From an uncultured Eubacterium sp. (lineage in GTDB: Bacteria; Bacillota; Clostridia; Lachnospirales; Lachnospiraceae), in assembly GCA_945939115.1 (NCBI GenBank), contig CAMEVC010000007.1, positions 1 to 64,000 of the forward strand: DNA of 64,000 nucleotides, in the 5' to 3' direction. Below the pieces are notes generated by a model. The model saw only the letters and a list, made by a program, of their open reading frames with translations. It had not been told where the DNA came from and did not search any database. Position 1 is the first letter of the stretch; every line of letters starts with the position of its first letter. Below, piece after piece: positions 45,704 to 54,367 of the stretch. The translations under genes and the position numbers were made by a program.

Positions 45704-46311
45704 GAGTTGCAGTTATGGTTTCAGGAGGTGGAACCAATCTTCAGGCAATTATAGATGCGGTCAAGGATGGAACAATAACTAACACGGAACTTGTAGCTGT
45801 AATAAGCAATAATGCAGGAGCATATGCTCTCACAAGGGCTAAGGAGAACGGTATTCCTGCAATGTGTATATCACCTAAGGACTATGAGACAAGAGAAGCA
45901 TTTAATGAGGCACTGCTTGAAAAGGTGAATGAGTTAAATGTTGACCTTATTGTATTAGCAGGATTCCTTGTAAAGATTCCGGAGGCTATGGTGCATCAGT
46001 ATAGCCACAGAATTATCAATATCCATCCATCGCTTATACCTTCATTCTGTGGAGTGGGGTATTACGGATTAAGAGTGCATGAAGCAGCTTTAGCTAAGGG
46101 AGTTAAGGTTTCCGGTGCTACTGTCCATTATGTGGATGAGGGCATGGATACAGGAGAGATTATATTCCAGAAGGCAGTTGATGTATTAGATGGTGACACT
46201 CCTCAGACACTCCAGAGAAGAATTATGGAGCAGGCTGAGTGGAAACTGCTTCCTAAGGCAATCAACAAGATAGCTAATGAACACAGGGATTTTACGGAGG
46301 AACAGAAATGA
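45697..46311 (+). CDS. purN: Phosphoribosylglycinamide formyltransferase 1
   Basis: A 204-residue 10-formyl-THF-dependent GAR transformylase. Catalytic residues are visible: Asn and His in [13 protein letters not shown], and Asp in [12 protein letters not shown]. The N-terminal [14 protein letters not shown] binds the phosphate. It overlaps purM by 7 nt and purD by 4 nt. Confidence 0.98.
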   Translation: MLRVAVMVSGGGTNLQAIIDAVKDGTITNTELVAVISNNAGAYALTRAKENGIPAMCISPKDYETREAFNEALLEKVNELNVDLIVLAGFLVKIPEAMVHQYSHRIINIHPSLIPSFCGVGYYGLRVHEAALAKGVKVSGATVHYVDEGMDTGEIIFQKAVDVLDGDTPQTLQRRIMEQAEWKLLPKAINKIANEHRDFTEEQK

Positions 46312-47582
46312 AAGTATTAGTTGTAGGCAGTGGCGGAAGAGAACATGCGATATGCTGGAAGTTAAGCAAAAGCCCTAAGGTTGACAAGATATATTGCGCA
46401 CCGGGCAATGCAGGAATATCTGAGCTGGCTGAATGTGTAGATATAAAAGCGATGGAGTTTGATAAGCTCGTTGCATTTGCTAAGGAGAATTCGGTAGACC
46501 TTACTGTAATCGGTATGGATGACCCGCTTGTCGGAGGAGTTGTGGATGTCTTTGAGGCAGAGGGCTTAAGAGTGTTCGGACCAAGAAAGAATGCAGCGAT
46601 ACTTGAGGGTTCTAAAGCATTTGCTAAGGACCTTATGAAGAAATACAACATTCCAACGGCTGCTTACGAAACATTTACATCAGCCGAGGAGGCTAAGAAG
46701 TATCTTGAGACAGCAGAGTATCCTATCGTACTTAAGGCTGACGGACTTGCTCTTGGAAAGGGCGTTCTTATATGCGAGAATAAAGCAGATGCGCTTGCAG
46801 GAGTCGATGAGCTTATGCTTGATAAGAAGTTTGGAACTGCAGGAGATACAATCGTTATAGAGGAATTCATGACTGGACGTGAGGTTTCAGTTCTGTCCTT
46901 TGTTGACGGTAATACAATCAAGATTATGTCTTCTGCTCAGGATCATAAGAGGGCGCAGGACGGAGACAAAGGTCTTAATACAGGAGGAATGGGTAATTTC
47001 TCACCATCTCCATTCTATACTGAGGAAGTAGATGAATTCTGTAAGAAATATATCTATCAGGCAACAGTGGATGCCATGAAGAGTGAGGGAAGACCATTTA
47101 AGGGAGTAATCTTCTTCGGACTTATGCTCACTCCAAAGGGACCAAAGGTTCTTGAATATAATGCAAGATTTGGTGACCCTGAGGCACAGGTAGTGCTTCC
47201 GAGAATGAAGAATGATATTGTTGATGTATTTGAGGCATGTATTGACGGAACACTTGATAAGATAGACCTTCAGTTTGAGGATAATGCCTGTGTATGCGTA
47301 ATTCTCGCATCTGACGGATATCCGCTCGCATATGAGAAGGGATTTGAAATCAAGGGTATGGAAAACTTCAAGGATAAGGATGATTATTTCCTCTTCCATG
47401 CAGGCTCTAAGTTTAATGATGAGGGCAAGGTTGTGACTAACGGAGGAAGAGTTCTTGGTGTAACAGCACTGGGAAGTGACTTAAAGGAGGCCAGAGCTAA
47501 GGCTTATGAGGCAACTGAGTGGGTTACCTTTGAGAACAAATATATGAGACATGACATCGGTAAGGCAATTGATGAAGCTTAA
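46308..47582 (+). CDS. purD: Phosphoribosylamine-glycine ligase
   Basis: A 424-residue ATP-grasp enzyme that makes GAR from phosphoribosylamine and glycine. Supporting motifs are VVGSGGREHAICWKL at the N-terminus, an ATP-grasp core (VLKADGLALGKGV, IEEFMTGREVSVL) and the Mg-binding LEYNARFGDPEAQVVLPR. It is the last of the purEMND cluster; purF, purL, purH, purC and purB are not in the window. A hairpin follows. Confidence 0.98.
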   Translation: MKVLVVGSGGREHAICWKLSKSPKVDKIYCAPGNAGISELAECVDIKAMEFDKLVAFAKENSVDLTVIGMDDPLVGGVVDVFEAEGLRVFGPRKNAAILEGSKAFAKDLMKKYNIPTAAYETFTSAEEAKKYLETAEYPIVLKADGLALGKGVLICENKADALAGVDELMLDKKFGTAGDTIVIEEFMTGREVSVLSFVDGNTIKIMSSAQDHKRAQDGDKGLNTGGMGNFSPSPFYTEEVDEFCKKYIYQATVDAMKSEGRPFKGVIFFGLMLTPKGPKVLEYNARFGDPEAQVVLPRMKNDIVDVFEACIDGTLDKIDLQFEDNACVCVILASDGYPLAYEKGFEIKGMENFKDKDDYFLFHAGSKFNDEGKVVTNGGRVLGVTALGSDLKEARAKAYEATEWVTFENKYMRHDIGKAIDEA

Positions 47583-47604
47583 CTTACAAATGATGTTCTT
47601 AAAG

Positions 47605-47637
47605 GGCAGATGGCTGGTGTGATGCCGGTTATCTGCC
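47605..47637 (+). terminator. Hairpin between purD and hisS
   Basis: A 13-bp stem with three G-U pairs joins 47605-47617 to 47625-47637 around a 7-nt loop. Only TTAA follows, so termination may be partial and hisS may be partly co-transcribed. Confidence 0.6.
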
Positions 47638-47668
47638 TTAATGATGTAAATGGATTGGAGAATTTATT

Positions 47669-48943
47669 ATGAAAATAACACCAGTAAAGGGAACTAATGA
47701 TTATCTTCCTAATGAAGTGGAAATCAGAGATTACCTCCAGAATGAAATTCTTAAAGTGTATGTGGCTAATGGATTTGAACATATTACCACACCAATAATT
47801 GAGGATATTGAGAATCTTGATAAGAGTGATGGAGGAGAGAATCTGAATCTTATATTTAAGATTATGAAGCGTGGAGACAAGCTTGAAAAAGCTGTGTCAT
47901 CACTTCAGGAGAATCCTAAGACGGGGACAGCCTGTGAGAATGAGATTGCAGATATGGGCTTAAGATATGATCTTACTCTTCCGTTAAGCCGTTATTTTGC
48001 TAATAACAAGGATAAACTTACTCTTCCGATGAAATGTATCCAGATGGACAGAGTGTATAGGGCAGAGAGACCACAGAAGGGCAGATTAAGAGAGTTTGTC
48101 CAGTGCGACATTGATATAATCGGTTCGGATTCAACAGATTCAGAGGTTGAGCTTATTCTTACAACAACAAAGGCTCTTAAGGCTATCGGTATGAAGAACT
48201 TTAAAGTTAAGATAAATGACAGAAGACTTCTCCGTTCATTCCTTCAGAATTGTGGTTTTGCAGAAGAGCAGCTTGACAGTGTGTGCATTACATTTGACAA
48301 GATGGACAAGGTCGGACTTGAAGGCGTTAAGGAAGAACTTACAGACAAGGGCTTTGATGATACAGCGATAGAAAAGTTTATCGGATTCTTTGGAAGCGTG
48401 TCAAGTGCGCAGGAGATAAGCCTTGAGAGTGTTGAGGCAATCTTAGAGGACAAGACGCCGGCTGAGAGTGTTAAGAATATAATCAGTACTGTTAGGGAAC
48501 TTTCCGGTGGGGAATTTGACATCGTGTTTGATCTTTCACTTGTGAGAGGACAGGGATATTATACAGGAACAGTATTTGAGGTTGAGAGTATTGATTTCAA
48601 GGGTGCCATTGCCGGGGGCGGAAGATATGATAATCTTATTGGAAAGTTCTTAGGACAACAGGTTAGCGCAGTTGGATTCTCAATCGGATTCGAGAGAATA
48701 TTCTCAATTCTTATGCAGAATGGTGTGGATACTAAAGCTTCAGCACATAAGCTGGCTATCATGTACGATGATGGTCAGATTAAGGATGCATACGAAATTG
48801 CTGAGAAATACAGAGCAGAGGGTAAAATATGTTCATTGTATGTGAAGCCTAAGAAAATGGGCAAGTTTCTCGGTAAGCTTGAGGAGAGAGGCTATGCAGG
48901 ATTTGTAAATGTAGATAATGGAGCTGATATAAGTTGGTTTTAA
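47669..48943 (+). CDS. hisS: Histidyl-tRNA synthetase
   Basis: A 424-residue class II synthetase. Motif 1 is TPVKGTNDYLPNEVEIRD, motif 2 is YRAERPQKGRLREFVQCDIDIIG, and the His-specific segment is SLVRGQGYYTGTVFEV. Motif 3 is AVGFSIGFERI. A C-terminal anticodon-binding domain is present, so it is a real HisRS and not the truncated HisZ. The His-specific motif normally reads RGLDYYTG, so Leu-Asp is Gln-Gly here. A second, canonical hisS may exist elsewhere. Confidence 0.9.
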   Translation: MKITPVKGTNDYLPNEVEIRDYLQNEILKVYVANGFEHITTPIIEDIENLDKSDGGENLNLIFKIMKRGDKLEKAVSSLQENPKTGTACENEIADMGLRYDLTLPLSRYFANNKDKLTLPMKCIQMDRVYRAERPQKGRLREFVQCDIDIIGSDSTDSEVELILTTTKALKAIGMKNFKVKINDRRLLRSFLQNCGFAEEQLDSVCITFDKMDKVGLEGVKEELTDKGFDDTAIEKFIGFFGSVSSAQEISLESVEAILEDKTPAESVKNIISTVRELSGGEFDIVFDLSLVRGQGYYTGTVFEVESIDFKGAIAGGGRYDNLIGKFLGQQVSAVGFSIGFERIFSILMQNGVDTKASAHKLAIMYDDGQIKDAYEIAEKYRAEGKICSLYVKPKKMGKFLGKLEERGYAGFVNVDNGADISWF

Positions 48944-48949
48944 TGTAAG

Positions 48950-48973
48950 GGCGGGGATTTTCCCCGCCTTTTT
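48950..48973 (+). terminator. Rho-independent terminator after hisS
   Basis: GGCGGGGA at 48950-48957 pairs with TCCCCGCC at 48961-48968, followed by five T residues. Confidence 0.96.
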
Positions 48974-49000
48974 GTGCGGGATTAATTATAGAAACGGAGC

Positions 49001-49082
49001 GCCAATATGCCGAAAAATAAACCGCCAACTTACCGAAAAATACTCTGCCAACTTACCGAAAAATACTCTGCCAACTTACCGA
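49001..49082 (+). repeat. 23-bp tandem repeat array (about 3.6 units)
   Basis: Units start at 49001 (degenerate), 49024, 49047 and 49070 (partial, 13 nt). Units 2 and 3 are identical. The core is GCCAACTTACCGAAAAATAC. The array ends 8 nt upstream of the -35 box of the next gene. There is no spacer diversity, so it is not a CRISPR array. Confidence 0.95.
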
Positions 49083-49090
49083 TTTTTGTG

Positions 49091-49119
49091 TTGATAATTT
49101 GGCTGCCAGAAGGTATACT
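49091..49119 (+). promoter_or_regulatory. Sigma-A promoter of the AAA/DUF4143 gene
   Basis: TTGATA at 49091-49096, a 17-nt spacer and TATACT at 49114-49119. The 23-bp repeats lie directly upstream. Confidence 0.75.
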
Positions 49120-49169
49120 AATCATATGAAGTTCAAGTATTGTATAAATGTATATTGGTGGAGGCTGAT

Positions 49170-50444
49170 ATGAGTGAGTATAGGCAAAGGATTGTTGATG
49201 ATATTTTATTGGATAAATTAGAGGCTAAAGGCGCTGTTTTGATTGAAGGTCCGAAATGGTGTGGAAAGACTACTACAGCACTCCAAGTTGCTAAGAGTGT
49301 GATCCGCATGGATGATCCTACTAAGAGAGACGAGAATATCGTGATGTCTGAATTGAATCCTGTGATGATATTGAGGGGGGATACACCGAGGCTTATCGAC
49401 GAATGGCAGATAGCACCTAAGATATGGGATGCTGTGCGATACGAGGTTGATTCCAGAGGTGAGGAAGGACAGTTCATTCTTACTGGTTCTGCGGTTCCTG
49501 TTGAGTCAAAAGAAATTACACATTCCGGGACAGGCAGATTTACATGGCTTACAATGAGAACCATGTCTATGTATGAATCAGGAGAGTCGAACGGCGATAT
49601 AAGTCTTGAAGCATTGTTTGATGCACCAGATAAGATATATGCGGTTAATGAACAGGATATTAATTCACTTGCATATATAATATGCCGGGGCGGATGGCCG
49701 CGAGCAATTGGTATGAGAGAAAAAGCGGCTCTATCACAAGCTGTAGATTACTATGATGCCGTAATTAAGTCTGATATTAACAGAGCAGATGGGGTTAATA
49801 AAAATCCAGAGAGGGTTAAAAGACTTATGCGCTCTTATGCAAGACATCAGGGAGCACAGGTAGCTAATACAATATTAAGAGACGACATTGCTGCTAATGA
49901 TTCTGAAGGTTTGAGTGATGAAACAGTTATGTCTTATGTTAATGCACTGAAGAAAATATTTGTTGTAGAAGAGATGCCAGCGTGGAGTCCTAATCTACGT
50001 TCTAAGACGGCTATAAGGACTTCTGATACAAGATATTATGTTGATCCATCAATAGCGGCAGCAGCATTGGGTATAGGGCCAAAGGATTTGTTATCAGATC
50101 TCAATACATTTGGATTGCTTTTTGAGACCTTGTGTGTAAGAGATCTACGCGTTTATGCGGAATATATTGGGGGTGAAGTATATCATTATAGAGATAAGAC
50201 CGGATTAGAATGTGATACAGTGATACATCTGCGAAATGGTTCCTATGGATTTGCAGAGATAAAGCTTGGTGGGGAGAAGCTGATTGAAGAAGGTGCTGCT
50301 AATCTTAAAGCTTTGAGAGATAAGATTGATACAACTAAGATGAAAGAACCATCGTTCATGATGATTATTGTCGGCGTCGGTTCATATGCTTATAGACGTG
50401 ATGACGGTATATATATTGTTCCTATTGGCTGCCTAAAGAATTGA
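49170..50444 (+). CDS. AAA_14/DUF4143 ATPase
   Basis: A 424-residue protein with an AAA_14 ATPase domain. Walker A is GPKWCGKTT near residue 33, Walker B-like is PRLIDEWQ, and sensor-like ILTGSA follows. The C-terminal DUF4143 domain has a nuclease-like core (FETLCVRDLRVYA, YHYRDKTGLECDTVIHL, FAEIKLGG). Members are common in gut anaerobes, occur in many copies per genome and have no firm function; a DNA-processing role is inferred. The ATG at 49170 follows GGTGGAGG by 5 nt. It begins the accessory block of the window. Confidence 0.85.
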   Translation: MSEYRQRIVDDILLDKLEAKGAVLIEGPKWCGKTTTALQVAKSVIRMDDPTKRDENIVMSELNPVMILRGDTPRLIDEWQIAPKIWDAVRYEVDSRGEEGQFILTGSAVPVESKEITHSGTGRFTWLTMRTMSMYESGESNGDISLEALFDAPDKIYAVNEQDINSLAYIICRGGWPRAIGMREKAALSQAVDYYDAVIKSDINRADGVNKNPERVKRLMRSYARHQGAQVANTILRDDIAANDSEGLSDETVMSYVNALKKIFVVEEMPAWSPNLRSKTAIRTSDTRYYVDPSIAAAALGIGPKDLLSDLNTFGLLFETLCVRDLRVYAEYIGGEVYHYRDKTGLECDTVIHLRNGSYGFAEIKLGGEKLIEEGAANLKALRDKIDTTKMKEPSFMMIIVGVGSYAYRRDDGIYIVPIGCLKN

Positions 50445-50466
50445 GTAAAAAGCCTTAATAGTAATG

Positions 50467-50491
50467 TTCCCCTGCCGGGCAGACAGGGGAA
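50467..50491. terminator. Stem-loop between convergent genes
   Basis: TTCCCCTG at 50467-50474 pairs with CAGGGGAA at 50484-50491. The T-tract is poor on the plus strand. Confidence 0.65.
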
Positions 50492-50497
50492 TAAATG

Positions 50498-50998
50498 TTA
50501 CGGGGCAGCTTTCCTTAGAGCTGCGGATATTGCATCCACAAATATTGAATATGTATACCTGTTGGCAGAATCGTAGGTTATGTTTGTACTCCCGGCTTCC
50601 ATGACTTTGTTTGCAACCTCATCGAAGGAAGTGGAAAGTTTAGGATACATAGTTGTAATTGATTCGGAAAGGTTCACAAGCTCAATGCTGTTAATGTTAG
50701 AAGAATCGACTGTTACCTGTATATCTACCGGATTGCCATCAAGAAGAATGGATGCAGTGTAGACACCGGGACAGAACTTTGGTTCATCGGCATTATCAAG
50801 TGGTGTTTCAATATCAGAAGAAGCAGATGCACTTACAGCACTGCTCTTAGGGTTATTCTTGTTCTTAGAATCATCAGAATTCTTGCTGCTGGCACGGAAA
50901 ACAGCAAAGATAATAAAAGCCACTAAAAGAGCAACAATAATCGCTCCGATAAGGAGCTTTTTAAATGGAATAATAACGATTTTAGTCTGACTCTTCAT
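50498..50998 (-). CDS. Membrane-anchored protein with degenerate FMN-binding-like domain
   Basis: A 166-residue protein: a basic N-terminus, one transmembrane helix (about residues 15-35), a Ser/Asn-rich linker (40-65) and an extracellular domain. The domain pattern GVYTASILLDGNPVDIQVTVDSSNINSIELV and the terminal helix FVDAISAALRKA resemble the FMN_bind fold. The flavinylation motif (SGAT-x-TS) appears as SANRYTYS, so covalent FMN is unlikely. A lipid-independent surface anchor seems likely. Function unknown. Confidence 0.6.
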   Translation of the reverse strand: MKSQTKIVIIPFKKLLIGAIIVALLVAFIIFAVFRASSKNSDDSKNKNNPKSSAVSASASSDIETPLDNADEPKFCPGVYTASILLDGNPVDIQVTVDSSNINSIELVNLSESITTMYPKLSTSFDEVANKVMEAGSTNITYDSANRYTYSIFVDAISAALRKAAP

Positions 50999-51056
50999 AA
51001 AGAAACCTGCCCTTCATATTCATTATTACAAAATATATGAGGCAGATGCGGATAAT

Positions 51057-51245
51057 ATGAAGAAAATTATCCGCTTTATTGCTATTTGCTCCCTCCTCTT
51101 CGCAGGATGCGGCAAAAAGAGTAAAACCACTACCGTTGAGGCATCCAGGGAGAACTCAACCGTAACTGAAAGCGAGGCGTATGATGAACAGGTGGTTAAT
51201 TGTTTAATCACACCTGAAATCTTAAGAAAGGAGAAGAAAAGTTGA
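51057..51245 (+). CDS. Short putative lipoprotein
   Basis: A 62-residue ORF with a clear lipoprotein signal (MKKIIRFIAICSLLFAGC, cleavage before Cys18) followed by a Ser/Thr-rich and charged tail. No good ribosome-binding site is adjacent. It may be a truncated relative of the larger lipoproteins at 51.7 and 52.5 kb, since their N-termini have the same Lys-rich, hydrophobic, Cys layout. Confidence 0.45.
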   Translation: MKKIIRFIAICSLLFAGCGKKSKTTTVEASRENSTVTESEAYDEQVVNCLITPEILRKEKKS

Positions 51246-51394
51246 AGAAAGTACGATTAAAATAGTATCAATATTCGATTTAATGTGATAATATGGTAAT
51301 GTAAATATATAATTTTTTTGGAATCTACGAGTTCGGTATAGCACACCCATGATAGCATATCCTTATATTATTGTGGCTGTGGCTAAAGGTACTG

Positions 51395-51424
51395 GTATTT
51401 TCTAAGTTTTAACATAGAAAATAC
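51395..51424. other. 10-bp perfect inverted repeat in a gene-poor stretch
   Basis: GTATTTTCTA at 51395-51404 pairs with TAGAAAATAC at 51415-51424 around a 10-nt loop; TTTTT occurs at 51431-51435. It may be a weak terminator or the relic of an insertion. The rest of 51246-51509 is A/T-rich and holds nothing else that I can name. Confidence 0.6.
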
Positions 51425-51509
51425 GAGGCGTTTTTCTGTAAAATTACAGTAGAATATTGACAGATGATATTTCGTGGATTGCTCAAGGTGGCTTTAATGA
51501 AATAGGAAT

Positions 51510-51538
51510 TTGATGCTATGAAAGAAATATAGTATGAT
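51510..51538 (+). promoter_or_regulatory. Promoter upstream of the PNPOx fragment and lipoprotein genes
   Basis: TTGATG at 51510-51515, a 17-nt spacer and TATGAT at 51533-51538. It could drive the downstream surface-modification genes. Confidence 0.55.
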
Positions 51539-51585
51539 GGTGCAGAGATTTTCAGATGAAATTATAAAGCAGGAGATAATGAAAG

Positions 51586-51672
51586 ATGTTTCGACCAATC
51601 AGAAGAACAAAAAATGCAATTTCGGATGAGGCAGCAAAGCGGTTGCTATCACAGGGAAAAAGAGAAATTTAA
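51586..51672 (+). pseudogene. Truncated N-terminus of a PNPOx-family protein
   Basis: The 28-residue reading frame starts MFRPIRRTKNAISDEAAKRL and stops after GKREI. This matches the first ~27 residues of pyridoxamine-phosphate-oxidase-fold proteins (the nitroimidazole-resistance-like group), which begin MFRxMRRxxxxxSEEE. The ~120-residue flavin-binding body is missing. A GGAG site lies 10 nt upstream. The deletion junction is just before the next lipoprotein gene. Confidence 0.55.
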
Positions 51673-51687
51673 GAAGGTTAGAGCATT

Positions 51688-52443
51688 ATGAAAAAAACAA
51701 GATGTGCCTGTTGGATGTTAATTATTGCACTCGTATTTTTAGCAGCATGCAGTGGAAAAAAAGGTAGTGATGCAGATAGAAAACAAACAACAGGTGAAAC
51801 GGAATATAAAGAGAAGATAACAGAAAAGGCTTCGGAAAGTCAGACAGAGAGTATGGAGCAGAAAGAAACCGAAAAAATAACTGATGTATTACAGACGGAT
51901 ATACAGGAAGAAACACAAGAGGTACAGATACAGCAGGAAAGTTCTGTTAGAGCAGAAACAATTGCAGCCTATGCATATATGGATACCGGTGATGAAACAC
52001 TTAACAGACAGTGTGATCAGATACTTGATACACTGATAGACAATTCCATGACAGAACGGGAAAAGGCATATGCGATTTATCGGTGGGTAGAAGGTCATAT
52101 ACGTTATAGTGGAGTTACAGCAGAAAATGGATGGGTAAACGGTGCAAAGACAGCTTTGGCAACTGGAAAAGGTAACTGTTATGCATTTTATAGTGTGTCA
52201 GCAGCATTGCTTACAAGAGCGGGATTTGAAAATCTGCAGGTGAATGAACCAGATAATTCACACTACTGGAATCTTGTAAGGATAGATGGTTGCTGGTATC
52301 ATTGGGATACAACAGCCGGTTGGGGTGGAGAAAGATTTTTGCTTACAGATGCACAGTTAGAGGCATACGCATATTATAATGCAAGTGTTGGAGAAACACT
52401 TACCTATCACTGGAATCATGCAAGTGTTCCTGCTACACCATAG
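51688..52443 (+). CDS. Transglutaminase-like lipoprotein
   Basis: A 251-residue protein with a lipoprotein signal (lipobox LAAC), a Glu/Thr/Lys-rich linker (residues 25-90) and a transglutaminase-like domain. Catalytic residues: Cys in GKGNCYAFYS, His in NSHYWN and Asp in HWDTTAGW. It is surface exposed and may process peptides or crosslink wall polymers. Lysines are mostly AAA, unlike the AAG-rich housekeeping genes. It leads the cluster with the MBOAT and DHHW genes. Confidence 0.85.
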   Translation: MKKTRCACWMLIIALVFLAACSGKKGSDADRKQTTGETEYKEKITEKASESQTESMEQKETEKITDVLQTDIQEETQEVQIQQESSVRAETIAAYAYMDTGDETLNRQCDQILDTLIDNSMTEREKAYAIYRWVEGHIRYSGVTAENGWVNGAKTALATGKGNCYAFYSVSAALLTRAGFENLQVNEPDNSHYWNLVRIDGCWYHWDTTAGWGGERFLLTDAQLEAYAYYNASVGETLTYHWNHASVPATP

Positions 52444-52499
52444 CTTTGGATTATGGGATTTATAAATGATAAAGTCAGAAAAAGAAAGGAAAGCTGCAA

Positions 52500-53018
52500 A
52501 TGAGATTAAAAAAATTGGCTGCTGTTTTGATGGCAGTTACTATGGTAATGACGATACAGGCATGTGGAAAATCAGAAAATACAACACAAAAACAGAATAC
52601 AGAGAATGTAAAATTAGATGCAAAATCAGCTCGGATAGATGGCAGTATTATTAAAATAGATGATAATATCAAAGATGTCATGAAAAAAATTGGGGAAACA
52701 CAGGATGTGGAACAAGCAAAAAGCTGTCTATATAATGGGTATGATAAGGCTTATAAATACGATGACTGCACGATTAGAACCTATCCGGATGGAGATGATG
52801 ATTATGTGAATTCAATAGAAATCTATTCTTCCGAAATTGGAATTGAAAAGGCAGTGCATGTAGGAGATACCATAGAAACAGTAAAAAAGGTTTATGGGGA
52901 CAATCCTGCATTTGATACGGATACCTATAGTGCCTATGAGGATGAAGAGTATGGTGTGGCATTTTATTATGAGAATGAAAAAGTAAATGAAATTGAAATT
53001 TACAAAATAGAAAAATAG
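52500..53018 (+). CDS. Small surface lipoprotein of unknown function
   Basis: A 172-residue protein with signal peptide and lipobox IQAC (Cys22). The body has two similar acidic units, SIIKIDDNIKDVMKKIGE and AVHVGDTIETVKKVYGD, each followed by a beta strand, recalling the BLIP/SmpA-like repeat fold; that is inference. AAA lysine codons dominate. It is 56 nt after the transglutaminase gene and 11 nt before the MBOAT gene. Confidence 0.75.
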   Translation: MRLKKLAAVLMAVTMVMTIQACGKSENTTQKQNTENVKLDAKSARIDGSIIKIDDNIKDVMKKIGETQDVEQAKSCLYNGYDKAYKYDDCTIRTYPDGDDDYVNSIEIYSSEIGIEKAVHVGDTIETVKKVYGDNPAFDTDTYSAYEDEEYGVAFYYENEKVNEIEIYKIEK

Positions 53019-53029
53019 AGGGCAGATTA

Positions 53030-54364
53030 ATGATATTTAGTTCATTTACTTTTTTGCTGTTTTTTTTACCGTGTGTAATGCTGTGCTATTATCTGCCGTT
53101 TGGAATTCGTTATAAAAATACGATACTTCTGCTTGCTAGTTTACAGTTTTATGGAATGGGTGAACCAGTATATATCATACTCCTTATTTTAAGCAGTATG
53201 TTTCATTATTATGCAGGAATCAAAGTAAGCACATCAAAGTATGCAAGGGAGATATTGATATTAGCAGTAATTTTGGATGTTATATGCCTTGGATTCTTTA
53301 AATATAGCGGTATTGTAAATACAATGCCGGTAGGTATTTCGTTCTATATTTTTCAGGAAATATCGTATTTGGCTGATGTGTTCAGAGATAAGAATATTGT
53401 ACAGAAAAATTTTACGAAATTATTATTATACATAAGTTTTTTTCCACAATTAATTGCAGGACCAATCGTAAAATATCATGATATTAATGAACAGTTAGAT
53501 CATAGAAATATTGATATATCAAATATTGCAGCAGGACTTAGAAGATTTTTGTTTGGATTGTCAAAAAAAGTATTGCTGGCTAATACGTTGGGATTTATTG
53601 TAGATCAGGCATATAGCTATGAAAATCCGGATATGAATGGATTTATTGCATGGACAGCAGCACTGATGTATTGTATGCAGATATATTATGATTTTAGTGG
53701 ATATAGTGATATGGCTATTGGACTTTCACAGATGTTTGGTATCGTGTTAAAGGAGAATTTTCAGTATCCATATGCATCTTTTAGTATCAAACAGTTCTGG
53801 AGAAGATGGCATATTTCACTTAGTTCATGGTTTAAAGAATACTTGTATATTCCGCTTGGAGGAAATAGAAAGGGACGGATTCGGACATATATCAATAAAT
53901 ACATCGTGTTTTTTTGTACGGGATTGTGGCATGGAGCAAGTATTAATTTTGTGATATGGGGTCTGATACATGGAACATTTTCTGTATTAGAGGAAACAAA
54001 AATTTTTGCGAAAATGATTTCAAATAAGGTTATTGGATGGATATATACAGCATTGGTTGTTACGGTAGCATTTGTTTTCTTTAGAAGTGAAGATATTCAT
54101 CAGACATTATGTTTCCTGAAAAATATGGTGTATTTTTGGAATCTGAATGGTTCTGTAATGTCGCAATATATCATTTATTTTCATCCATTAAATATTTTTA
54201 TTATTATAATTTCCGTAATTGGGATTTTTCCAGTGAAGAGAATCCTTCCGGATAATTCTATCACAAGGGTAGCAGGTTTTGTGTTTAGTATCATATGTCT
54301 GCTCTTGTGCATTATGCAGCTTAGTGCAGATAAGTATAATCCTTTTATTTATTATAGGTTTTAA
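53030..54364 (+). CDS. MBOAT O-acyltransferase (AlgI/DltB-like)
   Basis: A 444-residue protein with about eleven transmembrane helices. MBOAT signature: His261 in FWRRWHISLSSW and the catalytic His301 in TGLWHGASINF, both intact. AlgI-like members take acetyl groups from a cytosolic donor and pass them across the membrane for O-acetylation of extracellular polymers. The GGGCAG-like region gives only a weak ribosome-binding site. It is directly followed by a DHHW protein, the usual extracellular transfer partner. Confidence 0.93.
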   Translation: MIFSSFTFLLFFLPCVMLCYYLPFGIRYKNTILLLASLQFYGMGEPVYIILLILSSMFHYYAGIKVSTSKYAREILILAVILDVICLGFFKYSGIVNTMPVGISFYIFQEISYLADVFRDKNIVQKNFTKLLLYISFFPQLIAGPIVKYHDINEQLDHRNIDISNIAAGLRRFLFGLSKKVLLANTLGFIVDQAYSYENPDMNGFIAWTAALMYCMQIYYDFSGYSDMAIGLSQMFGIVLKENFQYPYASFSIKQFWRRWHISLSSWFKEYLYIPLGGNRKGRIRTYINKYIVFFCTGLWHGASINFVIWGLIHGTFSVLEETKIFAKMISNKVIGWIYTALVVTVAFVFFRSEDIHQTLCFLKNMVYFWNLNGSVMSQYIIYFHPLNIFIIIISVIGIFPVKRILPDNSITRVAGFVFSIICLLLCIMQLSADKYNPFIYYRF

Positions 54365-54367
54365 AAT

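Noticed and set aside
49001-49082. CRISPR array
   Set aside because: The units are tandem with no spacers, and no cas gene is nearby.
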